Source of the DNA: an uncultured Alistipes sp.
Lineage (GTDB): Bacteria; Bacteroidota; Bacteroidia; Bacteroidales; Rikenellaceae
NCBI GenBank assembly: GCA_900552955.1
Contig: USBO01000007.1
Coordinates: 1 to 28,790 of the forward strand
Length of the DNA stretch: 28,790 nt
Reading direction: 5' to 3'
Below the pieces are notes generated by a model. That model searched no databases. It had not been told where the DNA came from and was given only the letters and a program-made list of their open reading frames with translations. Position 1 is the first letter of the stretch; each line of letters opens with the position of its first letter. Of this stretch, positions 15,367 to 23,271 are shown one piece after another. The position numbers and the translations under genes were made by a program.

Positions 15367-16377
15367 ATGAAAAAACTTGCAATAGGAATCGACATCGGCG
15401 GCATCAACACGGCTTTCGGGCTGGTGGACGAAAACGGAGACCTCTATGCCGATTCGGTCGTATCGACCAAGAAGTTCCCTCTTTTCTCGGATTATCCGGC
15501 CTACGTGGCCGAGCTGACCGAGTCCATGCACGCGCTGGCCGACAGCCTCTCGTTCGAGTACGAGCTTGTCGGGATCGGCATCGGCGCGCCCAATGCCAAC
15601 TACCACACGGGGGTGATCGAGCATCCGGCCAACCTGTGGAAGTTTCCCGCCGGCGAGCAGAATCCCGACGAGAGCCGCCGCATGTTCCCGCTGGTGGACG
15701 ACATCAAACGTTCGTTCCCGGGCGTGGCATGCCGCATGACCAACGATGCCAACGCCGCCACCATCGGCGAGATGGTCTACGGCAATGCCAAAGGCATGAA
15801 GGATTTCATCATGATTACGCTCGGCACGGGTCTGGGCTCGGGCTTCGTCGCAAACGGCGAGATGATCTACGGCCACGACGGCTTCGCCGGCGAATTCGGT
15901 CATGTGACGGTCGTGCGGGGCGGCCGCCAGTGCGGCTGCGGCCGTCGGGGCTGTCTGGAGACCTACGTCTCGGCCACAGGTATCAAACGCACGGCCTTCG
16001 AACTGATGGCCACCATGACCGAGCCCTCGGAGCTGCGGGACATCCCCTTCGCCAACTTCGACGCGGCGATGATCTCGACGGCGGCGTCGCACGGCGATCC
16101 CATCGCGCTCGAGGCGTTCCGCGTCACGGGCGAACTGCTGGGCTACGCGCTGGCCGATGCGGTGACGATCACCTCGCCCGAGGCGATCTTCCTCTTCGGC
16201 GGACTGGCCAAAGCCGGCAAATTCCTCTTCGAACCGACGCAGTGGTACATGGAGGAGAATATGATGAGCGTCTTCAAAAACAAGGTCAAACTGCTGCCCA
16301 GCGGCATCCAGAGCAAGAACGCCGCCATCCTCGGCGCCTCGGCGCTGATCTGGCAGGAGGTGCAGCAGGGAGCCTGA
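15367..16377 (+). CDS. ROK-family glucokinase
   Basis: A 336-residue cytoplasmic sugar kinase that phosphorylates glucose or a related hexose with ATP. It starts with the phosphate-binding loop AIGIDIGGINTAFGLV (5-20). The catalytic aspartate is in MTNDANAAT (D127), and a second ATP motif is TLGTGLGSGF (151-160). The ROK zinc site is complete: H179 in EFGHV, then C189, C191 and C196 in QCGCGRRGCLETY. Length is normal. It has its own promoter and a terminator that separates it from the beta-galactosidase 80 bases downstream. Together they fit a route in which released hexose is phosphorylated. The exact substrate (glucose, mannose or an amino sugar) is uncertain. Confidence 0.92.
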   Translation: MKKLAIGIDIGGINTAFGLVDENGDLYADSVVSTKKFPLFSDYPAYVAELTESMHALADSLSFEYELVGIGIGAPNANYHTGVIEHPANLWKFPAGEQNPDESRRMFPLVDDIKRSFPGVACRMTNDANAATIGEMVYGNAKGMKDFIMITLGTGLGSGFVANGEMIYGHDGFAGEFGHVTVVRGGRQCGCGRRGCLETYVSATGIKRTAFELMATMTEPSELRDIPFANFDAAMISTAASHGDPIALEAFRVTGELLGYALADAVTITSPEAIFLFGGLAKAGKFLFEPTQWYMEENMMSVFKNKVKLLPSGIQSKNAAILGASALIWQEVQQGA

Positions 16378-16396
16378 CCGATCGTCCCGATGACCG

Positions 16397-16440
16397 AAGC
16401 AGGAGCTATCCGCACGCCGGACGGCTCCTGCTTTCATTTT
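16397..16440 (+). terminator. Terminator between glucokinase and beta-galactosidase
   Basis: AAGCAGGAGC at 16397-16406 pairs with GCTCCTGCTT at 16424-16433, followed by TCATTTT. It starts 20 bases after the glucokinase stop, and the beta-galactosidase ATG is 20 bases further on. Read-through could still give co-expression, as no separate promoter is seen for the second gene. Confidence 0.75.
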
Positions 16441-16459
16441 AAAAACCGAACTACCGCCC

Positions 16460-19400
16460 ATGAAACGAATCCTTTCCCTGCTGGCCGTCGCCCTCACCGC
16501 GACGGCCGCTGCCCGAGAACCCTATCACCGCGACCCCGCCGTGTCGGAGGTCGGCCGCGAAGCGCCGCGCACCGAGTTCGTGGAGTTCGCCTCGCGCGAG
16601 GCGGCGCTCACCCGACGCTTCGAGCGGAGCGACGCCTACCGCTCGCTCGACGGCGTGTGGAAATTCCGCTATGCGGACGACGTGCGCGCCCTGCCCGCCG
16701 ATGCGACTGCCGACACGGCCGACACTTCGGCGTGGGACGACATCCGCGTGCCCGGCAACTGGGAGTTGCAGGGGCACGGCACGCCGATCTATGTCAACAC
16801 GCGCTACGAATTCGCCACGACCGACCCCGCGCCGCCGCAACTGCCCGAGGCGATTCCGGCAGGCGTCTACCGCCGCACGTTCACCGTGCCCGATGCGTGG
16901 GCGGGCCGTGCGGTCTGCCTGACCGTCGGCGGGGCCAAATCGGGCGTCTACGTCTATGTCAACGGTCGGGAGATCGGCTATAACGAGGACTCGAAGAATC
17001 CGGCGCAATACCGCATCGACCCCTATCTGCGTGCGGGCGAAAACACGCTGGCGCTCCGCATCACGCGCTGGAGCACCGGCTCCTACCTCGAGGCGCAGGA
17101 CTTCTGGCGCATCAGCGGCATCGAGCGTAGCGTCTACCTCTCGGCCGGGACGCCCGGCGCGCTGCGCGATTTCGAGGTCGTCTCGACGCTCGACGACACC
17201 TACCGCACGGGGCTTTTCACGCTGAAGATGCTCCTCGCAGGCGAACGCGAGGTCGAAGCGGGCTATGAACTGCTCGACGCCGCGGGGCGCACCGTCGCTG
17301 CGGGGCGGCTGCGGGCGTCGGGCGAGGCGGTGTTCCGCGCCGAAGTGCCCGACGTCGCACGCTGGACGGCCGAGACGCCCGACCTCTACCGGCTGGTGAT
17401 GCACGTGCGGACGCCCGAGCGGACGGTCTATGTTCCGTTCGGCGTGGGATTCCGCCGCTTCGAGTTCGCCGACGCCGCCGGGCGCGACACCCGGGGCCGC
17501 CCCTACCGCGTGCTGCTCGTCAACGGACAGCCCGTCAAGTTCAAGGGCGTCAACCTCCACGAGCACGATCCCCGCACGGGGCACTGTGTCGGCGAGGAGC
17601 TGCTGCTGCGCGACCTGCGGCTGATGAAGGCCCACAACATCAACGCCATCCGCACCTGCCACTACCCGCAGCAGCGCCGTTTCTACGAGCTGTGCGACTC
17701 GCTGGGCTTCTACGTCTACAGCGAGGCCAATGTCGAGAGTCACGGCATGGGCTACAACCTCGCCGCCGGCCGCTCGCTGGGCAACGACCGCGCCTGGTGG
17801 CCGGCGCACGAGGCGCGCCTGCGCAACATGTACCTGCGCTGCCGCAACTACCCCTCGGTCACGATCTTCTCGCCCGCCAACGAATCGGGCAACGGCTACA
17901 ACTTCTACAAGGCTTACGAATGGCTCGAAGCCCGCGAGAAGGGCGAGGGCCGCATGAACCGTCCGATCTGCTACGAGCGGGCGCAGTGGGAGTGGAACAC
18001 CGACATGTTCGTGCCGATGTACCCCACGGCGGGTATGCTCGAAACGTGGGGCCGCGAGGGCACCGACCGTCCCGTCGTGCCGTGCGAATATTCCCACGCG
18101 ATGGGCAACTCCAACGGCTCGCTGTGGCTGCAATGGCAGTCGATTTACCGCTACCCCAACCTGCAGGGGGGCTTCATCTGGGACTGGGTCGATCAGGGCT
18201 TCGAGCGGCGCGACGCCTCGGGCGTCCGCTACTGGGCCTACGGCGGCGATTACGGCGACCGCATGCCGAGCGACGGCAACTTCTGCTGCAACGGTCTGGT
18301 CTCGCCCGACCGCACGCCTCATCCGGCGATGGCCGAGGTGCGCTACGCCTATGCCGATATCGCCTTCCACCCCGTCGGGCCGGCACTGGGGACGTTCGAG
18401 GTCGAGAACCGGTTCTATTTCAGGACGCTCGCCGACTACGACATCGTCTATACGGTCGAGGCCGACGGACTGCCGGTGCGCAGCGGCACGCTGCGGTTGC
18501 AGACGGCGCCGCAGCAGCGTGAGCCCGTCTGCGTCGAGGTCGGGAAGCTCCGGCCCGGACGGAACCATTACCTGCGCCTGCGGGCCGTGACCCGCACCGA
18601 GCGGCCCGGGCTGCCGGCCGGCACGGTCGTGGCCGAGGAGCAGTTCCCGCTGCAGCAGGGCGCGCCGCCTGCCTACGCCTGCGCCGGCCGTCCGCTGACG
18701 CTCGCCGTGCACGGCGACCGCATCGAGGCGGCCAACGACCGCGTGCGTTTCGCCGTGAGCCGCACGACGGGAGCGGCGCTGAGCTACGAAGTCGACGGTG
18801 CGGAGCTCTTCGCCGACGGCTTCGGCGTGCGGCCCAACTTCTGGCGGGCACCCGTCGACAACGACTACGGCGACGGAATGCCCCGCCGCACGCAGGTGTG
18901 GAAGGAGGCGTCGCGCGACGCCGCGGCCACCGTCACGAGCCGCATGGAGGGCGAAGCGGCGGTGATCGAAGCCGTCCGCCCGCTGGCGGGAGGCTGTGCC
19001 GTGACGACGACCTGCACCGTCCACCCGTCGGGCGCCGTCCACGTGCGGATGCACTTCGCGGCCGGCGGGGAGCCGATGCCCGAGCTGCCGCGCTACGGCG
19101 TGCGGTTCCGCCTGCCCCGACGCATGGACGCTTTCACCTACTTCGGTCGGGGGCCCGGGGAAAACTACTGGGATCGCAAGGCGGGCACTTTCATCGGCCG
19201 CTACGCCTCGTCGGCGCTCGACGAGTGCTTCCCTTACGTACGGCCGCAGGAGACGGGTCATCATTGCGACACCGAGTGGATTGACTTCGGCGAGCTGCTC
19301 GTGGTGGCCGACGCGGCGATGGAGTTCAGCGCCCTGCGCTGCACGGTCGAGGATCTCGACGGCGAGCAGGCCGCCGGCCGCGACTATCAATGGCACAACT

Positions 19401-19633
19401 GGACGAAGGACGAGCCCCGCGACACGGTGAAGGCCCGCGACAAGATGCGCCGCCAGACCCATCTGAACGACGTTCCGGTGCGCGATTTCGTGGAGGTGTG
19501 CCTCGATTGGCGGCAGTCGGGGATCGGCGGCTACGATAGTTGGGGCAAGCGTCCCGAGGAGGCTGTGACGCTGCGCACCGAGAGGCTCTGCGACTGGGGC
19601 TTCACGCTCGTTCCGCGGCGGGCGCGGCGGTAG
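16460..19633 (+). CDS. Secreted glycoside hydrolase family 2 beta-galactosidase
   Basis: A 1057-residue enzyme with a signal peptide (MKRILSLLAVALTATAAA), so it works in the periplasm or outside, on beta-galactosides. Domain order is as in large LacZ enzymes: sugar-binding jelly-roll (about 40-220, with VPGNWELQGHGTPIY), Ig-like domain (about 225-340), TIM barrel (about 345-640), Ig-like domain, and the C-terminal beta-sandwich (about 770-1055, with FGRGPGENYWDRK). The acid/base glutamate is E475 in PANESGNG and the nucleophile is E543 in PCEYSHAMGNS. FIWDWVDQG follows. Length is normal. It sits after a glucokinase. The glycan actually used (lactose, mucin or plant galactan) cannot be read from the sequence. 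Confidence 0.93.
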   Translation: MKRILSLLAVALTATAAAREPYHRDPAVSEVGREAPRTEFVEFASREAALTRRFERSDAYRSLDGVWKFRYADDVRALPADATADTADTSAWDDIRVPGNWELQGHGTPIYVNTRYEFATTDPAPPQLPEAIPAGVYRRTFTVPDAWAGRAVCLTVGGAKSGVYVYVNGREIGYNEDSKNPAQYRIDPYLRAGENTLALRITRWSTGSYLEAQDFWRISGIERSVYLSAGTPGALRDFEVVSTLDDTYRTGLFTLKMLLAGEREVEAGYELLDAAGRTVAAGRLRASGEAVFRAEVPDVARWTAETPDLYRLVMHVRTPERTVYVPFGVGFRRFEFADAAGRDTRGRPYRVLLVNGQPVKFKGVNLHEHDPRTGHCVGEELLLRDLRLMKAHNINAIRTCHYPQQRRFYELCDSLGFYVYSEANVESHGMGYNLAAGRSLGNDRAWWPAHEARLRNMYLRCRNYPSVTIFSPANESGNGYNFYKAYEWLEAREKGEGRMNRPICYERAQWEWNTDMFVPMYPTAGMLETWGREGTDRPVVPCEYSHAMGNSNGSLWLQWQSIYRYPNLQGGFIWDWVDQGFERRDASGVRYWAYGGDYGDRMPSDGNFCCNGLVSPDRTPHPAMAEVRYAYADIAFHPVGPALGTFEVENRFYFRTLADYDIVYTVEADGLPVRSGTLRLQTAPQQREPVCVEVGKLRPGRNHYLRLRAVTRTERPGLPAGTVVAEEQFPLQQGAPPAYACAGRPLTLAVHGDRIEAANDRVRFAVSRTTGAALSYEVDGAELFADGFGVRPNFWRAPVDNDYGDGMPRRTQVWKEASRDAAATVTSRMEGEAAVIEAVRPLAGGCAVTTTCTVHPSGAVHVRMHFAAGGEPMPELPRYGVRFRLPRRMDAFTYFGRGPGENYWDRKAGTFIGRYASSALDECFPYVRPQETGHHCDTEWIDFGELLVVADAAMEFSALRCTVEDLDGEQAAGRDYQWHNWTKDEPRDTVKARDKMRRQTHLNDVPVRDFVEVCLDWRQSGIGGYDSWGKRPEEAVTLRTERLCDWGFTLVPRRARR

Positions 19634-19695
19634 AAGTTGAAAATGGGATGATCGGAGAGCTTCCGGCCGTTCACCATCCCGAATTCCAAAAAAAA

Positions 19696-19726
19696 CGTGC
19701 GGCTTATAAGGCTGCACGGTTTTTTA
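19696..19726. terminator. Bidirectional terminator between beta-galactosidase and the relA-type gene
   Basis: CGTGC at 19696-19700 pairs with GCACG at 19714-19718, and the stem extends inward through G-T pairs. It is flanked by a run of A on the left and T on the right, so it should stop transcripts from both sides of these convergent genes. Confidence 0.85.
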
Positions 19727-19870
19727 TGTCGACTGGAGAACCCCGTCAAAAGAGGGTCGCAGCCTGCGGAGGGACGCGATAGCGGGCCTTCGCCGCCGGA
19801 GGCTGCGGCCCGCGCGGCTCGGTGAGCCGCATTCGCCGAACTGAATTCTTAATTATTCATTTCGAATCTC
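19727..19870. other. Intergenic stretch with additional hairpins downstream of the relA-type gene
   Basis: No gene is seen. Two inverted repeats are present: 19758-19764 with 19801-19807 (CGCAGCC/GGCTGCG), and a tight 7 bp hairpin 19814-19820 with 19824-19830. They lie between the relA-type stop and the terminator, so they would be part of its 3' untranslated region. Confidence 0.5.
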
Positions 19871-22069
19871 TCACCCGTTCGCTCGGAAGGCCCTCTGCAC
19901 CCCCTTGATGCGCAGGATGGCGTGGATGAGCGTGTCGACGACGCTCGTGGCGGGCACCTCGACGTCGATCGTTCCCGTGAGCAGCCCGCCGCGCGAGGCG
20001 AGGTTCATCGAACGGATGTTGAGCTTCAGATCGCGGATCACCGTCTCGGTGATATGGTTGGCCATGCCCGTCGTGTCGGCCGCCACGATGCGGATCGTCA
20101 CGCGGAACGCCCCTTCGGCCGTTTGCCGCCAGCGGGCGTCGATGACGCGGTAGGGATAGTTCTCGCGCATGCGCCGCGCGTTGGGACAGTCGGTGCGATG
20201 GATCGTGATGCCCGAACTGATGGTCACGAAGCCGAAGATGTCGTCGCCTTTGATCGGGTTGCAGCACTTGGCCAGCTTGTATTCGATCTGGTTGATGTTG
20301 TCGTCGATCACGAGTGCGTCGGCCGCATGCACGGGCCGTGCGGCGGCGTTCTGCATCTTGGCCTGCTCGGCGGCGGCCGCCGCCGCACGACGCTCCTCGT
20401 CGGCCTCGCCCGATTGCCAGCGGGTCAGAATCTCCTTGATCGTCGACGGATCCGCCTTCTCGGTGGCGATCAACCCGTAGAGCTCGGTGCCTGCCCGAAG
20501 CTTGTAGTATTTGCACAGGTAGGCCACCGCCTCGTCGATGGAGAGGTCGAACTTCCAGTTCTTGAGCTTGCGTTCCAGCTCCTCGCGCCCCAGCCGCGCG
20601 CTCTTGGCCTGCTCCTCGCGGATGAAGGCCTTGATCCTGCTGCGCGCCTTGCCCGTCTTGACCGCTGTGAGCCAGTCGGCTTTGGGGGTCTGGTTCTTCT
20701 GCGTGAGGATCTCCACGATGTCGCCGTTGTGCAGCGTCTCCTTGATGGGAACGGCGCGGCCGTTGATCTTGCCGCCCGAGCAACTGCACCCCAGATTGGA
20801 GTGGATGTCGAAGGCGAAATCGAGCACCGTCGCCCCCTCGGGCAGTTTGCGCAGATCGCCGTTGGGCGTGAAGACGAAGATTTCGCCCGACGCGGGCCGC
20901 GACTCGAACCGTTGCGCCAGCGCGTGCGGCGTGTCCTCCATCAGTTCGCGCAGCCGCCCGAGCCACATTTCGCTCGTGAGCGCTCCCTGATTGACCCCCT
21001 TGTAGCGCCAGTGGGCCGCGATGCCGCGCTCGGCCACGGCGTCCATGCGCTCGGTGCGGATCTGTATCTCGACCCAGCGGCCGCCGCCGGCCGACACCGT
21101 GGTGTGAAGCGATTCGTAGCCGTTGGACTTCGGGATCGAAATCCAGTCGCGCAGCCGCTCGGTATTGGGGATGTAGTAGTCGGTGACGATCGAATAGACG
21201 GCCCAGCACTGCGTCTTCTCCTCCTCGGGCGGGCAGTCGAGGATGATGCGCAGCGCGAAGATGTCGTAGACCCCCTCGAACGGCACGTGCTGCTTGTGCA
21301 TCTTCGACCAGATCGAGAAGATCGACTTCGTGCGGCTCTTGATGTGGTATTTGAATCCCTGCCGGTCGAGCCGTTCGACGATCGGCTCCAGGAAGCGGCC
21401 GATGAAGGTCTGGCGTTCGCTTTCGGTCTCCTCCAGCTTGCGGTGGATGTGCTCGAATTCGGCCGGTTCGAGGTAGCTCAGGGCGATATCCTCCAACTCG
21501 CTCTTGATCGGGTAGAGGCCCAGTTTGTGGGCGATCTGCGCATAGAGGTTCATGCTCTCCCAGCTCTTCTTGCGCCACTTGTCGCGCGGGAACATCCTGA
21601 GGTTGCGCATCACCTCGAGCCGGTCGGCCAGCTTGATGAGAATCACGCGCGGATCTTCGGAGTAGCTGACGATCAGGTCGCGGAAGTTGGCGGCCTGCTC
21701 CTTCGAGACCTTGAGCCGGATCTTCGAGATGTTGCTAAGCCCGACGGCGATGCCCAGCACCTGATCGCCGAAACGGTGACGGATTTCGCCGGTCACGGTC
21801 ACCAGATCGCCCGCTTCGTCGCGCGCCGCCAGCCGCACCACGTCATGTAGGATGGCCGCCAGCGTCGAGTTGCGGCCCAGTCCGATCTCCGAGATGACGA
21901 TGCGTGCGACCTCCACGGCATGATCCAGCAGCGGCCGTCCGTCGTAACGCGCCTGCCCGTCGAGCCGCTCGGCGGCATAGTCCAGCGCCTCGTCGACGAG
22001 GCGCTGCGTGGTCTCCGAAAAATTGGCGGCGACGAGCGCCCGCAACCCGTCGTAACGTGTCGTTTCCAT
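19871..22069 (-). CDS. relA: RelA/SpoT-family (p)ppGpp synthetase with degenerate hydrolase motif
   Basis: A 732-residue stringent-response enzyme. From the N-terminus it has an HD hydrolase-type domain (about 25-180), a synthetase domain (about 230-350, with YDIFALRI and VEIQIRTERMDAVAERGIAAHW), a TGS domain (about 395-455, EIFVFTPNGDLRKLPEGA), a helical/zinc-finger region, and a C-terminal ACT domain (about 655-732). Synthetase residues look intact. In the HD domain the metal ligands remain (H50, H75, D76, D149), but the HDxxED motif reads HDVVRL, so the acidic pair is R79/L80. LADRLHNMR reads LADRLEVMR. This suggests a synthetase-only RelA-like paralogue. The start chosen is the ATG at 22069; an ATG at 22081 would add four residues. 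Confidence 0.92.
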   Translation of the reverse strand: METTRYDGLRALVAANFSETTQRLVDEALDYAAERLDGQARYDGRPLLDHAVEVARIVISEIGLGRNSTLAAILHDVVRLAARDEAGDLVTVTGEIRHRFGDQVLGIAVGLSNISKIRLKVSKEQAANFRDLIVSYSEDPRVILIKLADRLEVMRNLRMFPRDKWRKKSWESMNLYAQIAHKLGLYPIKSELEDIALSYLEPAEFEHIHRKLEETESERQTFIGRFLEPIVERLDRQGFKYHIKSRTKSIFSIWSKMHKQHVPFEGVYDIFALRIILDCPPEEEKTQCWAVYSIVTDYYIPNTERLRDWISIPKSNGYESLHTTVSAGGGRWVEIQIRTERMDAVAERGIAAHWRYKGVNQGALTSEMWLGRLRELMEDTPHALAQRFESRPASGEIFVFTPNGDLRKLPEGATVLDFAFDIHSNLGCSCSGGKINGRAVPIKETLHNGDIVEILTQKNQTPKADWLTAVKTGKARSRIKAFIREEQAKSARLGREELERKLKNWKFDLSIDEAVAYLCKYYKLRAGTELYGLIATEKADPSTIKEILTRWQSGEADEERRAAAAAAEQAKMQNAAARPVHAADALVIDDNINQIEYKLAKCCNPIKGDDIFGFVTISSGITIHRTDCPNARRMRENYPYRVIDARWRQTAEGAFRVTIRIVAADTTGMANHITETVIRDLKLNIRSMNLASRGGLLTGTIDVEVPATSVVDTLIHAILRIKGVQRAFRANG

Positions 22070-22114
22070 AGCTGTGCACATTTAGTGGGAAGCCCCGTTC
22101 AACCTAACGCAACC

Positions 22115-22196
22115 TGAAGATACGCGTCGGCCGCACGCAAAGGCGTTTCAGTCGCACTCGGTGCGGGCGCAATATCTAAGGCAGAAGCCAAAGATA
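22115..22196 (-). promoter_or_regulatory. Promoter-bearing repeat unit upstream of the relA-type gene
   Basis: This is a relative of the 73-74 bp repeat at 15123-15277. TATCTTTG on the minus strand (22196 to 22189) is a good -7 box, and TTTG (22222 to 22219) lies 22 bases upstream, slightly far. The same ATATCT...AGATAC pair occurs at 22172-22197 with a shared core 'TATCTAAGGC'. A hairpin CGCAC-tcg-GTGCG lies at 22153-22165, and a degenerate second TATCTTCA box is 74 bases downstream at 22122-22115. Confidence 0.6.
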
Positions 22197-22262
22197 CGAA
22201 AATTTCGCCAAATCCCTTCAAAAATCGAAATTACCCCTTTGCGGCCTGCTTCGCACCTTTCG

Positions 22263-22610
22263 TTATGCAATATCATATTGCACAACGACTTGGAGCAGCG
22301 GAGTCTTCGCGCGTGCACCGGCCCCGACCGGATTCAGCGATTTTCGGGGTGCGGTTCTACGGTCCCTTTTCCGGCGGATTTTCTCCCGGATGACCGGAGA
22401 CGGCGTTTCTTCCTCACGGTCAGGCACACCGGAACCGGGAGCCTCCACCTTGTCGGGTACGGTCTCTGTTTCTGAGCCGCTGTCTTTTTCTTTTTCGGAG
22501 CCGGAAGTGTTATCCCCATAGAGACTGTCCATGACGGCGGCAGGAATATCGCCCGCCATTATGTTGTGTATCTGCTCCTCGTTGATTTTAACCTCTTTTC
22601 TCTTTACCAT
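22263..22610 (-). pseudogene. Truncated DUF3408-like conjugative transfer protein
   Basis: The ATG at 22610 gives a 115-residue protein starting MVKRKEVKINEEQIHNIMAG. Next is a long acidic, Ser/Glu-rich low-complexity stretch, and then a basic patch (REKIRRKRDRRTAPRKS). This layout fits the N-terminal half of DUF3408 proteins encoded beside parA in Bacteroides conjugative elements. The structured C-terminal half is absent. The last ~25 residues (after KSLNP) look like read-through into unrelated sequence, ending near a palindrome. An upstream ATG at 22637 would add nine residues. The call rests on general resemblance, so it could instead be an unrelated hydrophilic protein. Confidence 0.45.
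22266..22282. repeat. Perfect 17 bp palindrome at the left edge of the ICE remnant
   Basis: TGCAATAT-C-ATATTGCA, two 8-base arms around one base. It lies at the 3' end of the DUF3408-like fragment and near the shift from GC-rich to GC-poorer sequence. It could be a recombination scar or binding site; no matching copy is seen at the right border. Confidence 0.5.
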
Positions 22611-23070
22611 AATTCCATATTTTAGATAGTGGGACAATTCGTTTCCGGTTGACTGGCGTTTCCGTCACGTCGTGAATGCGAGAATACGGCCGTTATTATA
22701 TGCTTGCATCATCTGACGGGATATACATCCGCCCGGCAAGTCGGTCATGTTCCCAATCCCACACGTGTTCCGTCTGACATCAGGCCGGTCACGCATTCAC
22801 GCATGGACGGACGGTTGCATTATTATATTCTTGTATGTTCACATTTACCCGTTACCGAAAGGTATGATGCAATCATGCACCCCGTACCTGACGCACACAT
22901 GGGTGTTTGTGTGAACGAACGCATTCGGACATGCGTCAAAATAACGATAAAATTTCCGGATTGACACCATCATGACAGCCTGCGGACGGTTTGTGACACC
23001 GTGTGTCATCCTGTTACACCGTTCCGGTGTCCCGATGGTGCCGGTTTTGGGTATTCAAGGAGTTATAAAG
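22611..23070. other. Non-coding region with many short inverted repeats (possible oriT or control region)
   Basis: No convincing gene. The stretch is GC-poorer than the host and holds small hairpins. Examples are GACAC-cgt-GTGTC (22995-23007) and a perfect ACACCG-ttc-CGGTGT (23016-23030). There are also repeated CATGCA/GCATTC-type words between about 22690 and 22940. Similar layouts occur at transfer origins and tra promoters of conjugative elements, but no relaxase gene adjoins it, so the role is a guess. Confidence 0.4.
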
Positions 23071-23265
23071 ATGACGGAGAAAGAATTTTCTCGTATGGAA
23101 GAGAATCGTCCGCTATCTTACAATTTTTCGGATGAAAAATTGATGTTCAAGCGAACATGGCAAGTTGTGTTTTGGGGCGCCCGAAATTATTTCCGGCACC
23201 CCAAAACAACTTGCCGCTCGCCTGAAGGCTCGGGAGGGGCTCCACTCCGAAGTGGTTGCGCCTGA
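23071..23265 (+). CDS. Possible small ORF in ICE remnant (64 residues)
   Basis: ATG at 23071 is preceded by a clean Shine-Dalgarno AAGGAG at 23057-23062, which is unusual for this genome. The product starts MTEKEFSRMEENRPLSYNFS, is basic and polar, and has no membrane segment or known motif. Its 3' part runs across the hairpin-rich block 23121-23271 and is antisense to the end of rteB, so that part may be read-through of a structured element. It could be a leader peptide, the start of a lost gene, or not translated at all. Confidence 0.35.
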   Translation: MTEKEFSRMEENRPLSYNFSDEKLMFKRTWQVVFWGARNYFRHPKTTCRSPEGSGGAPLRSGCA

Positions 23266-23271
23266 AAGCGG
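23121..23271. ncRNA. Candidate structured RNA / multi-hairpin element downstream of rteB
   Basis: Four structures follow each other. CAATTTTTC-ggat-GAAAAATTG is at 23121-23142. ATGTTC-aagc-GAACAT is at 23143-23158. A long hairpin with arms 23161-23177 and 23199-23213 (15 pairs, 2-base bulge) comes third. Last is a closed branch, CCGCT (23214-23218) with AGCGG (23267-23271), that encloses GCC-tgaa-GGC (23220-23229) and CCACT-ccga-AGTGG (23242-23255). This density is not expected by chance. Strand is undetermined, as the pairs work on both strands apart from G-U pairs. It may be an RNA, a terminator for rteB, or a DNA-processing site. Confidence 0.5.

Noticed and set aside
16451..19717. A 1088-codon open frame on the minus strand opposite the beta-galactosidase
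   Set aside because: It mirrors the GH2 gene codon for codon and arises from GC-rich codon bias; its product has no domains and the plus-strand gene has complete catalytic motifs.
19857..21578. A 573-codon minus frame within the relA-type gene
   Set aside because: It is an alternative frame of the same DNA with His/Arg/Gln-rich content; the relA frame has full domain motifs.
22070..22270. tRNA gene or tRNA-type integration site at the left edge of the ICE remnant
   Set aside because: No cloverleaf or TTCGA-type arm was found, and no direct repeat of this edge is seen near 25550.
22704..22964. An 86-codon plus frame in the ICE non-coding region
   Set aside because: Composition is unlike a protein, there is no ribosome-binding site, and it runs through several short inverted repeats.
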